A DNA stretch of 64,000 nt from Bacillota bacterium (GTDB lineage Bacteria; Bacillota; Clostridia; Lachnospirales; Lachnospiraceae), in contig JAFAGA010000011.1 of assembly GCA_023423045.1 (NCBI GenBank), forward strand, positions 1 to 64,000, given 5' to 3'. The notes below the pieces were generated by a model, which saw only the letters and a list, made by a program, of their open reading frames with translations, had not been told where the DNA came from and ran no database searches. How positions within the stretch are numbered: the first letter of the stretch is position 1; every line of letters starts with the position of its first letter. A program made the translations under genes and the position numbers. Positions 36,065 through 44,974 of the stretch are shown here, piece after piece.

Positions 36065-36106
36065 AAAGCTTCCGATAGAATACAAGTGTATTTTGTCGGA
36101 AGCTTT
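36065..36106 (-). terminator. Terminator between convergent genes
   Basis: An 11-bp stem AAAGCTTCCGA/TCGGAAGCTTT with an inner AATACA/TGTATT stem. On the minus strand it is followed by TTTTAAT, so it best serves the minus-strand gene, but it may also stop the LTA-synthase-like transcript. Confidence 0.72.
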
Positions 36107-36136
36107 AATAGATCATGTTTTGAACAAGGGGATTTC

Positions 36137-36697
36137 TCATTTGATGCCGGTGCTGTTTGAGAAATATTCAATCATGGTTTTTCGTATGGATGCAGGAGTA
36201 TCGTTGACGGAAAAGATAAACTCCTTTTGCATGTTTCTGAATCCGGTATTCTCATGGTACTCCAATGGGACAGCGGATATCCAAATACTATAAATGATAT
36301 TTGGATCACTTTCATCAGCGAGTACATAAAACCTTAATTCATATGCAGCTTTCTTATCAATCTCTTCCTGTATCACCTTGAAGTAATGCTTTGCTCCATC
36401 CGGAATCCGATCCGCATCCTGAGGAAGGATAGGATCCGAAATACCTGCTGCTTCCGATGCAGATACGATATCCTCATATACGGTATCACTAAGGGAAGGG
36501 GCTATGCTCATCTTGTATTTACTTTTTGAGAAATCAATATCCTTCCATTGGGGTTGATGGAAAAATTGACGCATTACGCTTTTATTTTTACTCTCCGAGC
36601 TAAGATACAAACCGAGCAGAGCGCAGGAAACAAGAAGGAATATACCTACGCATACCAATAAAATCACATGCTTCTTTTTCATAAGGTCTATATACAT
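36137..36697 (-). CDS. Membrane-anchored protein of unknown function
   Basis: 186 residues with one N-terminal transmembrane helix (about 9-30, 'KKKHVILLVCVGIFLLVSCALLGLYL') and an extracytoplasmic domain of about 150 residues with no motif I recognise. The ATG at 36697 overlaps the stop of the small upstream gene and has a weak AGG site, suggesting translational coupling; the ATG at 36682 is an alternative. AT content is higher than in the flanking metabolic genes. Confidence 0.65.
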   Translation of the reverse strand: MYIDLMKKKHVILLVCVGIFLLVSCALLGLYLSSESKNKSVMRQFFHQPQWKDIDFSKSKYKMSIAPSLSDTVYEDIVSASEAAGISDPILPQDADRIPDGAKHYFKVIQEEIDKKAAYELRFYVLADESDPNIIYSIWISAVPLEYHENTGFRNMQKEFIFSVNDTPASIRKTMIEYFSNSTGIK

Positions 36698-36945
36698 GGC
36701 ATTTGCCTATATCTATAGCTTTGACCAATCCATACAAAACCATGGCTAGACCATCCGGTATTAATGTATAGTCGGGATGTACTCAAGTCTGCTGTGTCTG
36801 TATATCCGGCAATAACATAATGATACCCATAAGTCACGTCTTCAGTTAAGCTTATGTTATTAGCTGCGAATGCAAAGCTATTACTCATAAACAGCAGCAT
36901 AGTAATAATGAGCGTAGAGATGATACGAATTCGTTTTTTCTTCAT
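36688..36945 (-). CDS. Small exported protein of unknown function, possibly truncated
   Basis: 85 residues: a typical signal peptide ('KKKRIRIISTLIITMLLFMSNSFAFA', cleavage near residue 27) and a mature part of about 58 residues rich in Tyr, Ser and Gly ('TYGYHYVIAGYTD', 'INTGWSSHGFVW'). AAAGGATGG precedes the ATG. The tail 'YRYRQMPCI' looks unlike the rest and ends inside the start region of the next gene, so a frameshift or truncation is possible. Two-gene unit with the downstream membrane protein. Confidence 0.62.
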   Translation of the reverse strand: MKKKRIRIISTLIITMLLFMSNSFAFAANNISLTEDVTYGYHYVIAGYTDTADLSTSRLYINTGWSSHGFVWIGQSYRYRQMPCI

Positions 36946-37516
36946 AGATAACCATCCTTTCTGATGAATGTTTTGGAATAAGGATAATTTACTTATGTGG
37001 GATCCTGTGAAGAATCTTATATTATTCATAATAAAAAGATCAAGCTTTCATAATAGTCTACACCCTATTTATGGAAGATACAACTATTGTAAGAAATTAT
37101 AATATGAAAATGATATACAATAAGGTAATCAAAGGACTTTTTGAGACTATTTTGGAGTAAAAGAAAAAATAAAACTACTGCTTTAAGAGAATGGATCCAA
37201 AAGATGCAAAGAGGTGGTGTTATATCTTTGACGAAAAGCAGATTTTGCAAATATTCTAAAGTCAGAAGATGTGGGATTACGATTTGAATTAGGATATAGT
37301 ATATTTTTATGAAATTAGAAATCATAGCATAACAGATACAGCATTATAGTGAAGGAGCCAGCATTAACTTTCAGAGTTAATACTGGCTTCTTATACATCT
37401 CTTCTCTGAGGGAAAGATACACTTTTTATTAAGAATTTTTTAGGCATTTTAATAAATGCCCATGAAATGGGGACCCCTGAAAAGAGCAATCTCGATAACA
37501 TGAGACAAGCACCCGT
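36946..37516. other. AT-rich intergenic stretch with no convincing gene
   Basis: About 570 bases. An 86-codon open frame on the minus strand (37065-37325) is hydrophobic, biased and without a site, and is not accepted. A hairpin at 37355-37390 is described separately. Otherwise I see nothing; the region may hold remnants of a decayed gene. Confidence 0.5.
37351..37395 (+). terminator. Orphan terminator-like hairpin
   Basis: Arms 37355-37369 and 37375-37390 pair over about 15 bases with one G-U pair and a TTCAG loop, followed by TTAT. No plus-strand gene precedes it, so it may be left from a lost gene. Confidence 0.5.
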
Positions 37517-39247
37517 TTATGCACAGATACGGTCGATATCCTCCTGGTTCAGGGATTCCTTCTCCAGAAGCTCGGCAGTGATGGCTTCCAGCATTGTCCG
37601 GTGGGTACTTAGCAGCTCCCTTGTTTCCTCGTAGAGGAGATTCATCTGATCACGGCATCTTGTGAGCAGTTTATTATCATAGCTGTCTCCCAGGACCTCG
37701 GTGCTGAACAGCCCCATTTCTTCATCCATACCGAATTTATTGGTATAGTCAAGGATCAGCTGGGATGCTTTCTGTATGTCGTTGCCGGCTCCAGTGGTGA
37801 TCTCCTGGGCGCCAAAGATCAATTCCTCGGCGATGCGGCCGGCCAGCAGGACCTGGATATTGGCTCGCAGCTGGCGTTTGTTCTGAAACATGGTATCCTT
37901 GGGGATGGAGAGATTAAAGCCTCCGGCACCGCGGACACTTGGAATAATGGTTACCTTTGATATAAAATGCTCCGGCAGCAGAAGCGAGGTAACCAGAGCG
38001 TGCCCAGCCTCGTGGTATGCGGTGATCCGGCGTTCCAGCTGTGTAATATAACTCCGGTCCTGCTTTGGGGCACCGGCAATTACTGTATAGAAGGCTTTGT
38101 CAATATTGCTTTTGTGAATTACAGTATGCTTCTCGTTAGCGGCACTAATGGCAGCTTCATTCAGCAGATTCTCCAGCATCGCTCCGCTGAAGCAGACCGT
38201 GGAGCGGGCAAGGTCTTTCAGGTCCACATCCTCTGAGAGAGGCTTCTTATCGGCATAAAGGGATAATATATGCTCCCTTGCATTGACATCGGGGAGACCG
38301 ATTTCTATATGGCGGTCAAAACGGCCCGGACGCAGCAGGGCTTCATCCAGAGTATCCAGCCGGTTGGTGGCTCCAATCACAATAATTCCCTGATTATCAT
38401 GGAAGCCGGACATCTCTGTCAGGAGAGCATTCAGTGTCTGATCGCGTTCATCGTTGCTGGCAGTGGAATTTCGGGCCCGTTTCTTGCCGATGGCATCAAT
38501 TTCATCGATAAATATAACGGCCTTCTCATTCTTCTTGGCCTTGCTGAACAGATTTCGGATGCGGCTTGCGCCGACACCTACATACATCTGGACGAAATCG
38601 GAGCCGCTCATAGCATAGAAGGGGACATTGGCCTCCCCGGCAATTGCTTTTGCCATCAGGGTTTTGCCGGTGCCGGGAGGACCGTAGAACAGCAGGCCCT
38701 TGGGCATCCGGGCTCCCACCTGGGAGTATTTGTCCGGGTCTTTGATGAATTCAATAATATCGTCCACCATGGATTTGGCTTCGCTGTTACCTGCCACATT
38801 CGCTAAGGTGATGGGGGAGACAGGTTTCTTTTTGAACTGCTTCTTTTTATTGGCATCCTGAATTAAGCCGCCGGAATTTCCACCGTTTCGTGTATACCAG
38901 ATCACACCTCCGATGACCATGGCTACCAGGAGTACCTTTAATACGGTTAGGAAGACATTCTCCTGACCATAGCTGACATTTACCTCGTGAAGCAGAAGCT
39001 GCTCGGTAAAGTTCTCGGTTTTTGGATTGGGAACGGAATAGACCGTATCGACGGAGGTGCCAAGCTTCGCCTGGAAAGTGTTTTCATCCGGTCCCAAGAT
39101 TACCTCTGTTACCTGCTTCTGTTCCAGAAAAGATAAAAAATCAGGATAGGACATGCTTCCGGTATTTTTCTTTGAATATTGACTGCCCAATAGCAGGGCG
39201 CCGATAATAAGAATGCAAGGGAGAAGCACCAGATATATTTTTTTCAT
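37517..39247 (-). CDS. ftsH: FtsH-type ATP-dependent membrane zinc metalloprotease
   Basis: 576 residues. Two N-terminal transmembrane helices flank a short external domain; the AAA+ module has Walker A GPPGTGKT (189-196), Walker B 'VIFIDEIDAIG' and the second region of homology 'GATNRLDTLDEALLRPGRFDR'; the protease has the zinc motif HEAGH (412-416). It degrades membrane and regulatory proteins. ATG 39247 is set by GGAGGT just upstream; the frame opens earlier at 39334. The tilS/hpt neighbours of the housekeeping ftsH are absent, so this is probably an extra copy. A perfect palindrome lies about 85 bases upstream. Confidence 0.93.
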   Translation of the reverse strand: MKKIYLVLLPCILIIGALLLGSQYSKKNTGSMSYPDFLSFLEQKQVTEVILGPDENTFQAKLGTSVDTVYSVPNPKTENFTEQLLLHEVNVSYGQENVFLTVLKVLLVAMVIGGVIWYTRNGGNSGGLIQDANKKKQFKKKPVSPITLANVAGNSEAKSMVDDIIEFIKDPDKYSQVGARMPKGLLFYGPPGTGKTLMAKAIAGEANVPFYAMSGSDFVQMYVGVGASRIRNLFSKAKKNEKAVIFIDEIDAIGKKRARNSTASNDERDQTLNALLTEMSGFHDNQGIIVIGATNRLDTLDEALLRPGRFDRHIEIGLPDVNAREHILSLYADKKPLSEDVDLKDLARSTVCFSGAMLENLLNEAAISAANEKHTVIHKSNIDKAFYTVIAGAPKQDRSYITQLERRITAYHEAGHALVTSLLLPEHFISKVTIIPSVRGAGGFNLSIPKDTMFQNKRQLRANIQVLLAGRIAEELIFGAQEITTGAGNDIQKASQLILDYTNKFGMDEEMGLFSTEVLGDSYDNKLLTRCRDQMNLLYEETRELLSTHRTMLEAITAELLEKESLNQEDIDRICA

Positions 39248-39330
39248 GACAACCTCCATACTGCTGATAGCAAAAAGAGTAAATGATTTACAAACATATA
39301 ATTCTATTTTAGCATAAATCGATAAAATAT

Positions 39331-39347
39331 CCATATTTAAAATATGG
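39331..39347. promoter_or_regulatory. Palindrome upstream of ftsH
   Basis: CCATATTT-A-AAATATGG, a perfect 17-base palindrome about 85 bases before the ftsH start. Possible repressor site; no protein can be assigned. Confidence 0.4.
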
Positions 39348-39457
39348 AAGGCTTTCCTGCCGGTGTATCCTGGGTAACCCCTTGAACGCTGCTGCTCACA
39401 AAGATTAGAGTTTTTTAAAAATAATTTGTTGCTGAGAAAGATTGATCACCTGGACTA

Positions 39458-39511
39458 TTGAAAAAAGTGCAGGAATGTAGTATTATAATCTGGAGTTAGC
39501 CATAACTAACT
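39458..39511 (+). promoter_or_regulatory. Promoter with DtxR-like inverted repeat before DUF3793-flavodoxin
   Basis: TTGAAA (39458-39463) and TATTAT (39481-39486), 17 bp apart. Over the expected start lies AGTTAG-CCATAA-CTAACT (39494-39511), a perfect inverted repeat resembling the TTAGGTTAG-type sites of DtxR/IdeR metalloregulators. Iron control would fit the downstream flavodoxin and siderophore genes. Confidence 0.6.
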
Positions 39512-39526
39512 TGAAAGGAGAGGAAC

Positions 39527-40123
39527 ATGAACGACAGTATATTACAGATGGATGACCTGCTGGATGATAAGAAACTGGATTATCAGATTGCATTGCAATG
39601 TGCACCGCTTCTTACAGGGATCAAGGTATCAAACCTCTTGATTGTTCCCCATTCAAAACAGAGGGCGGTGACAGCCAGATTTCAGAAAACAGCTCTGTCT
39701 TGCTGCCCTCTTTGCGTAACCGATGAGAAGGCCACCTTTTTACTGTATCATAAGGAGAAGCTGCTGCAGTATCTGGAGGATGATGCTTCCAGGGAGATAT
39801 TGCGCCTGACGGGATATCTTTCCTATGATTTAGAGGAGATCCTCAGGGAATTATCCGTAAGATATTGCGATTATATTAAATACAGACAGGTGTTCCCTCA
39901 TGAAATCGGTGTATTCCTGGGATATCCGGTGGAGGATGTGTTGGGCTTTATCAATAACCAGGGAAGGAATTACCTGTATATCGGCTATTGGAAGGTGTAT
40001 GGCAACCTGACGGAGGCGATGCATTTATTTGAAAAGTACAGACAGGCGAAGCAGTTGGTGATACGAATGATTTCACAGGGTGTGAACGTTCATCATATCA
40101 TAGAAAGCTCATATTCTGCATGA
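39527..40123 (+). CDS. DUF3793 family protein
   Basis: A 198-residue cytoplasmic protein with the DUF3793 signature regions: 'LQCAPLLTGIKVSNLL', 'LLYHKEKLLQYL', 'FPHEIGVFLGYPVEDVLGFI' and 'YWKVYGN'. Function is unknown; in Clostridia the family commonly neighbours flavodoxin genes. AAAGGAGAGG precedes the ATG. It is followed 23 bases later by the flavodoxin, making an operon behind a metalloregulator-like site. Confidence 0.85.
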   Translation: MNDSILQMDDLLDDKKLDYQIALQCAPLLTGIKVSNLLIVPHSKQRAVTARFQKTALSCCPLCVTDEKATFLLYHKEKLLQYLEDDASREILRLTGYLSYDLEEILRELSVRYCDYIKYRQVFPHEIGVFLGYPVEDVLGFINNQGRNYLYIGYWKVYGNLTEAMHLFEKYRQAKQLVIRMISQGVNVHHIIESSYSA

Positions 40124-40146
40124 GCAAAATAAAAGGAGGACAGTCT

Positions 40147-40578
40147 ATGGATAAGATAATCGTAGCATATTGGTCACAAACGGGCAACACCGAGGAGATG
40201 GCGAAGGCCGTCGGACAGGGAATTGAACAGGCTGGAAAAGCAGCTGAGGTAGCAGAAATCTCCAGAGTCTCATTGGAGGATTTGAAGGCTGCACCTGTAT
40301 TTGCGCTGGGATGTCCCTCCATGGGAGATGAGGTTTTGGAGGAGAGTGAGATGGAACCCTTTGTAGCGGAGGTGGAGAAGTTTTGTGCAGGAAAGAGAAT
40401 CGCTTTATTCGGCTCCTATGGATGGGGAGATGGCCAGTGGATGCGTGATTGGGTAGAGCGGATGAAGAATGCCGGGGCTGATGTTGTGAATGGTGAAGGG
40501 GTGATAACCCAGGAGGTGCCGGATGCTGCAGCAGCAGAGGAGTGTGTCCGGTTGGGCAGCATGCTGGCGCAGAGTTAG
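40147..40578 (+). CDS. Flavodoxin
   Basis: A 143-residue short-chain flavodoxin. The FMN phosphate loop 'SQTGNTEEMA' (7-16), the '50s' loop 'GCPSMGDE' and the '90s' loop 'GSYGWGDGQW' are all present. It carries single electrons at low potential and typically replaces ferredoxin when iron is scarce; it could also serve as electron donor to the nitrogenase-like reductase 5 kb downstream (inference). ATG 40147 follows AAAAGGAGG. Confidence 0.93.
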   Translation: MDKIIVAYWSQTGNTEEMAKAVGQGIEQAGKAAEVAEISRVSLEDLKAAPVFALGCPSMGDEVLEESEMEPFVAEVEKFCAGKRIALFGSYGWGDGQWMRDWVERMKNAGADVVNGEGVITQEVPDAAAAEECVRLGSMLAQS

Positions 40579-40758
40579 GGCAATACATAATAGGCATTGG
40601 GGTGAAGAAGGATATCGGGCTCTTGGCACATGGGGGTATGCAGGCTGAGGACCTATTATCCTTCTTTCTTTGTTTTCCCGGCAATGCGGTTGGTCTGCAG
40701 ACTATCGACAGCCGGGAGAGGAGCTGTTGCGGGAATGACGGGTCTGTCATAGGAGAAG

Positions 40759-41643
40759 ATGACGGACAAGCTGGAGGAAAGAATAGTAGGAAGAAATGTG
40801 GCTGGTGTTGATATGAATATAAATTATCTGATTAAAAAGTATTCCACGGCAAATCTGATGCTGGACGGGATCTATCGGGTTGTAATTTCTCCCGGAAGCA
40901 GGGCGGTAGACCAGACTACGATGGAGGGGGTCTGCGGCCTGGTTTTTCCGATCAGAGGAAGAGCAAGATTTGTATTAGAGAAGCAGGAATATATTCTGGA
41001 ACCTGGAAAGGTACTGCATGCCGGCTCAAAAATGGAGCTGGATAAGGAGGTATTGGGGGAGGAGACCTGGGAATACATTCTTATGCATTACCGGGTTCTG
41101 GATGAGGAAGGAACACAGGTGTCCTTATTAAAACTGCAATACGGTTTTTTGCTGTATGAAGATCAATGGGAGGAATTGAAACAGCTCCTGGAGCGACTGT
41201 ATATAATTCAAAGGGATTCAAAAATCCATACGGCTCTTGCCTCTAAAGTAATTCTGTATGAGATTATTTCCAGGCTGCTTTACAGCTCCTGGGAGAGGGA
41301 GGATAAGGTACAAAAGGACTCCATATCTCTGGCATTGGACTATATCCATAATCATTTGGAGCAAAATCCCTCCATTCAAATACTATCTGATTATATCGGA
41401 ATGAAACCCAAGCAGCTATATTACTATTTTCAAAAAAAGACCGGAATGAGTCCCAAGAAGTATATCATGAATTTGCAGATAAAGCGGGCCAAGGAAATGA
41501 TATCCCAGGGAAATCATACCATGCAGGAAATCTCAGAACTCATCGGCTATGAGGATTCTCTGTATTTTAGCAGGATATTTAAGAAATATGTGGGTGTATC
41601 ACCGATGAAGTTTCGGGAGCAGTTTGGAAAAAATCCATATTGA
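40759..41643 (+). CDS. AraC-family regulator next to the iron uptake operon
   Basis: About 294 residues: an N-terminal cupin-like sensing domain ('VFPIRGRARFVLEKQEYILEPGKVLHAG') and a C-terminal double HTH ('IQILSDYIGMKPKQLYYYFQKKTGMSPKKYI' region and 'HTMQEISELIGYEDSLYFSRIFKKYVGVSPMKFR'). The true start is uncertain: ATG 40759 has AGGAG only three bases away, GTG 40798 has AGGAAG at good spacing, and ATG 40813 best fits the domain. It ends 90 bases before the Fur-box operon in the same direction; AraC proteins in this position often sense the chelate being imported. Confidence 0.85.
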   Translation: MTDKLEERIVGRNVAGVDMNINYLIKKYSTANLMLDGIYRVVISPGSRAVDQTTMEGVCGLVFPIRGRARFVLEKQEYILEPGKVLHAGSKMELDKEVLGEETWEYILMHYRVLDEEGTQVSLLKLQYGFLLYEDQWEELKQLLERLYIIQRDSKIHTALASKVILYEIISRLLYSSWEREDKVQKDSISLALDYIHNHLEQNPSIQILSDYIGMKPKQLYYYFQKKTGMSPKKYIMNLQIKRAKEMISQGNHTMQEISELIGYEDSLYFSRIFKKYVGVSPMKFREQFGKNPY

Positions 41644-41699
41644 TTTGTAAAAAGACCATATGTTTTTCGCTGAAACCATGCTATATTCGTATATCGTAA

Positions 41700-41714
41700 T
41701 GATAATGATTATTA
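41700..41714 (+). promoter_or_regulatory. Fur box controlling the siderophore/nitrogenase-like operon
   Basis: TGATAATGATTATTA matches the 7-1-7 Fur consensus TGATAATNATTATCA in 14 of 15 positions. It lies 20 bases before the first start codon and about 6 before the ribosome binding site, where bound Fur-iron would block expression. Confidence 0.88.
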
Positions 41715-41733
41715 AAATCGAAGGAGAGACAAA

Positions 41734-42792
41734 ATGAAAAGAATTATTACAGCAGCAATGATGCTGGTTTTATCGTTAGTTCTATTTACCGCCTGTGCTT
41801 CCAAGGGCCCGGAGAAGGAGACGGGAGCAGAGGGTACGTCAAAGAATAGCGGGCAGGAGGGCGCTGTGGGGAAAGCGGAGGAAGAGGCTCCGGCTGAAGC
41901 TGCCCAGCCGACCGGGGAAGCGGGAGCTAATGAAGAGGCGGTGCGGGGGCTTACATATCCATACACCTATATTGACGCCGCTGGCAGAGAGGTGGTATTG
42001 GAGCAGGAACCGGCAAGGATCGCAGTAAATTACCTTCCCCTGTGGGAGACACTGCTTATGCTTGATGTTATGCCCATCGCAGCCAGCGGGGCACAAAATT
42101 ATATTGCAACCTGGGATGCCTTTGCGGGATATGAGCTGAGCAGCATCCAGGATATTGGCACCAGTGAAGTAAATCTGGAACTGCTGACCGAACTGCAGCC
42201 GGATATTATCCTGGACCAGGCTTTTGATGTCAGCAATCTGGATATTGTGCATCTGGAAAAAATAGCTCCGGTGGCGGTGTTTGGCAATGATACGAAGATG
42301 GACTGGAGGCTGAGTCTGCGGGAGGTTGCCAGGATTGTGAATAAGGAGGCGAAAGCCGAAGAGGTGATTGCCGAGGTGGATGCCAAGCTGGCTCTGGCAA
42401 GAACGAAGCTGGAGGAGAATTATTCCGGAGATACCGTGATGCAGATCTCCATGATGGGAGAGGATAAATATTATTGCACCTATCGGCCGGATCTGTACGA
42501 TGACAGTATGGGACTGGGTCTGAACCTGCCGGAAGGTTACACTACCGCCCTTACCTATGAGCAGATATCCATGGAAGCAATTGTAGAGATGAATCCGGAT
42601 TATATTTTTATGAATGTCTTTGACGGGGATGAAGCTCTGTTTGAAGCTCTCCAAGAGAACACCGTATGGAAGTCCCTGAAAGCGGTCCGGAATGGGCATG
42701 TGTACAGGCTGGACGGAGGCGGACATGCCTGCAGTCCTCTGGCCACGGTCTATACAGTGAATTTTATTACTGATGCAATGCTGGGAGAATAG
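41734..42792 (+). CDS. Iron-siderophore-type ABC transporter binding lipoprotein
   Basis: A 352-residue lipoprotein: signal peptide with lipobox 'LFTAC' (Cys about 21), an acidic Ala/Gly/Glu-rich spacer (about 22-70), then a class III periplasmic-binding fold of the FecB/FhuD type ('PARIAVNYLPLWETLLMLDVMPIA', 'QDIGTSEVNLELLTELQPDIILDQ', 'GHVYRLDG'). It captures a ferric siderophore, heme or corrinoid outside the cell. AAGGAGAG precedes the ATG. First gene of a seven-gene operon behind a Fur box, which strongly favours an iron chelate. Confidence 0.92.
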   Translation: MKRIITAAMMLVLSLVLFTACASKGPEKETGAEGTSKNSGQEGAVGKAEEEAPAEAAQPTGEAGANEEAVRGLTYPYTYIDAAGREVVLEQEPARIAVNYLPLWETLLMLDVMPIAASGAQNYIATWDAFAGYELSSIQDIGTSEVNLELLTELQPDIILDQAFDVSNLDIVHLEKIAPVAVFGNDTKMDWRLSLREVARIVNKEAKAEEVIAEVDAKLALARTKLEENYSGDTVMQISMMGEDKYYCTYRPDLYDDSMGLGLNLPEGYTTALTYEQISMEAIVEMNPDYIFMNVFDGDEALFEALQENTVWKSLKAVRNGHVYRLDGGGHACSPLATVYTVNFITDAMLGE

Positions 42793-42892
42793 TGAGATCT
42801 TAAACTGTACGGACAGCTGTATTTAAGCGGGGTGAGCCAGCCTCAGAGGAGTCCGGCAGGGAAAGAATGTAAGGTCGGAGGATAGGGTAAGC

Positions 42893-43906
42893 ATGATCTT
42901 TGAAAAACATGGACGAATAAAGATATGGCTGATCAGCCTTACAATCAGCGCCATTGGTCTGGTTGTTCTGATGGCCTTATCAGTAACCAGCGGAGCGGCG
43001 GATATTCCGCTGGACACCGTATGGAGAGCGATAACCCGCTTTGACCCGATGGATTCTAAGCAGCTCCTGGTAAGGGACATGAGAATTCCGAGGGCTTTGA
43101 GCGGGGCCTTGATAGGTGCAGCTTTGGCAGTGGCGGGAGCCATCATGCAGGGAATGACCCGCAATCCGCTGGCAGACTCCGGATTAATGGGACTGAATGC
43201 CGGAGCGGGTCTGTTCCTGGCTCTGGCGCTGGTGCTGCTGAAGGATGTCAGCTACTATGGAATTATATGGCTGACCTTCCTCGGGGCAGCTTTGGGAGCG
43301 GGGTGCGTAAGCTTGCTGCGCACCCTGATTCCCGGCGGAGAACAGCCGATTAAGCTGGTGCTGGCAGGAGCCACCATAAGTACCTTGTTCTCAGCCGTCA
43401 GCCAGGCGATTGCCATTACGACAAACTCCTCCCAGAGCATCTTGTTTTGGACTATGGGCAGTGTATCCGGGACCACCTGGAACCAGCTAAGGGCAGCAGG
43501 ACCCTTTTTGATTTTGTGTGTCCTGCTGGCGGTTTTTATATCCCGGGATATATCCATTATGAATATGGGGGAGGAGGTTGCGAAGGGCCTGGGTATTAAC
43601 TTGAAGCGAACCCGGAGAATAGGGACCCTGGCAGTAGTGATTTTGTCCGGGGCTTCTTACGCACTATGCGGAAGCATCAGCTTTGTGGGAATTATTATCC
43701 CCCATTTTGTCCGCTTTCAGGTAGGACCGGATTACCGGTTGGTAATACCTCTGAGTGCATTGCAGGGGGGCCTGCTGGTGGTACTGGCCGACTATCTGGC
43801 TAAAACCATTGACCGACCGGCGGAGTTTCCCTTGGGAGCTTTGATTTCCCTTGTGGGAGTGCCTGTATTTTTATATTATGCCCGGAAGGAAAAGGTTGGG
43901 AAATAA
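42893..43906 (+). CDS. FecCD-family iron-chelate ABC permease, subunit 1
   Basis: A 337-residue membrane protein with about ten transmembrane helices of the BtuC/FecCD type: 'RIPRALSGALIGAALAVAGAIMQGMTRNPLADSGLMGLNAGAG' region and 'GLGINLKRTRR' cytoplasmic loop contacting the ATPase, then 'GSISFVGIIIPHFVR'. Pairs with the next gene to form the translocation pore. Its stop overlaps the start of the second permease, so translation is coupled. Confidence 0.94.
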   Translation: MIFEKHGRIKIWLISLTISAIGLVVLMALSVTSGAADIPLDTVWRAITRFDPMDSKQLLVRDMRIPRALSGALIGAALAVAGAIMQGMTRNPLADSGLMGLNAGAGLFLALALVLLKDVSYYGIIWLTFLGAALGAGCVSLLRTLIPGGEQPIKLVLAGATISTLFSAVSQAIAITTNSSQSILFWTMGSVSGTTWNQLRAAGPFLILCVLLAVFISRDISIMNMGEEVAKGLGINLKRTRRIGTLAVVILSGASYALCGSISFVGIIIPHFVRFQVGPDYRLVIPLSALQGGLLVVLADYLAKTIDRPAEFPLGALISLVGVPVFLYYARKEKVGK

Positions 43907-44973
43907 TGATGGGTTATCGTAAAGTGAATAATGGAAATTCAAATAAGACCGGAGGGAAGGCGGGTTTGTTTCTGATTCTGCTGTTTCTGCTGGTCTTCAT
44001 GATCGTTGTAAGCATCCGGGCCGGATATACCGAGATATCTATGTCTGATCTGCTGAGGATATTATCGGGAGGAGGAAACAATAAGGAGAATTTGATCTTA
44101 TACGAATTTCGCCTGCCCCGTATTGTCCTTGCAATTTTGGTAGGGATCGGATTCTCTCTATCCGGATGCATATTACAGGGAGTAACAAGGAATCCAATGG
44201 CAGACCCCGGCTTATTGGGCATTAATTCAGGAGCAGGAATTGTGGTGGTCCTGTTTATGACCTTGTATGGCACCCTGACCAGGAGCGCTACTTTTGCACT
44301 GCCCTTCTTCTCACTGCTGGGTGCACTGGCGGTAAGCGGGGTGATTTATCTTCTTTCCAACCGGCGGGGGATAGGGCTGCATCCGGTACGTCTGGTATTA
44401 AACGGAGTAGCAATCCAATCGGGAATCAATGCCTTGATGACGGTTATTATCTTAAAGCTGGACAGTACCCAGGTTGATTTTATTGCCGTATGGCAAGCCG
44501 GAAGCATCTGGAATGCTAACTGGGAGCTGGTGGCCGGCCTGCTGCCCTGGATTATCCTGGGAGGATTATATATTGCGGGCAAGACAAGGGAGTTGGATAT
44601 CCTGGGAATGGGGGATACGATGGCAACCGGCTTGGGAGTGACGGTGGAGAAAGTGAAGAAGCATTTGCTTTTTGTGGCTGTGGCGCTGGCGGCAGCTTCT
44701 GTTACCACCAGCGGCAGCCTTCATTTTATCGGTTTATTAGGGCCCCATCTCGCGCGAAAGCTGGTGGGAAACCGGCATCGGTGCCTGCTGCCGATGTGCT
44801 CCCTGACGGGGGCCTTACTTGTACTAATTGCGGATACCATAGGGAGAACTGTGATACAACCGGGAGAGATACCCGCGGGTATCGTTGCGGCTATGATCGG
44901 AGCACCTTATTTTATCATACTGATGATAGGAAAAGGGAACGGCGGGCGCAGGAATGGAGCAAAGCATTTGTGA
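43906..44973 (+). CDS. FecCD-family iron-chelate ABC permease, subunit 2
   Basis: A 355-residue homologue of the preceding permease: 'RLPRIVLAILVGIGFSLSGCILQGVTRNPMADPGLLGIN' region, 'GLGVTVEKVKKH' coupling loop and 'GSLHFIGLLGPHLARKLVG'. Two different FecCD subunits imply a heterodimeric pore, as in ferric siderophore and some heme importers, rather than the BtuC homodimer. ATG 43906 overlaps the previous stop; ATG 43909 is equally possible. Confidence 0.93.
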   Translation: MMGYRKVNNGNSNKTGGKAGLFLILLFLLVFMIVVSIRAGYTEISMSDLLRILSGGGNNKENLILYEFRLPRIVLAILVGIGFSLSGCILQGVTRNPMADPGLLGINSGAGIVVVLFMTLYGTLTRSATFALPFFSLLGALAVSGVIYLLSNRRGIGLHPVRLVLNGVAIQSGINALMTVIILKLDSTQVDFIAVWQAGSIWNANWELVAGLLPWIILGGLYIAGKTRELDILGMGDTMATGLGVTVEKVKKHLLFVAVALAAASVTTSGSLHFIGLLGPHLARKLVGNRHRCLLPMCSLTGALLVLIADTIGRTVIQPGEIPAGIVAAMIGAPYFIILMIGKGNGGRRNGAKHL

Positions 44974-44974
44974 A

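Noticed and set aside
37065..37325. 86-codon minus-strand open frame
   Set aside because: No ribosome binding site, AT-driven hydrophobic composition, and no recognisable family.
40542..40811. Plus-strand open frame between the flavodoxin and AraC genes
   Set aside because: It begins inside the flavodoxin gene, lacks a ribosome binding site and resembles nothing.
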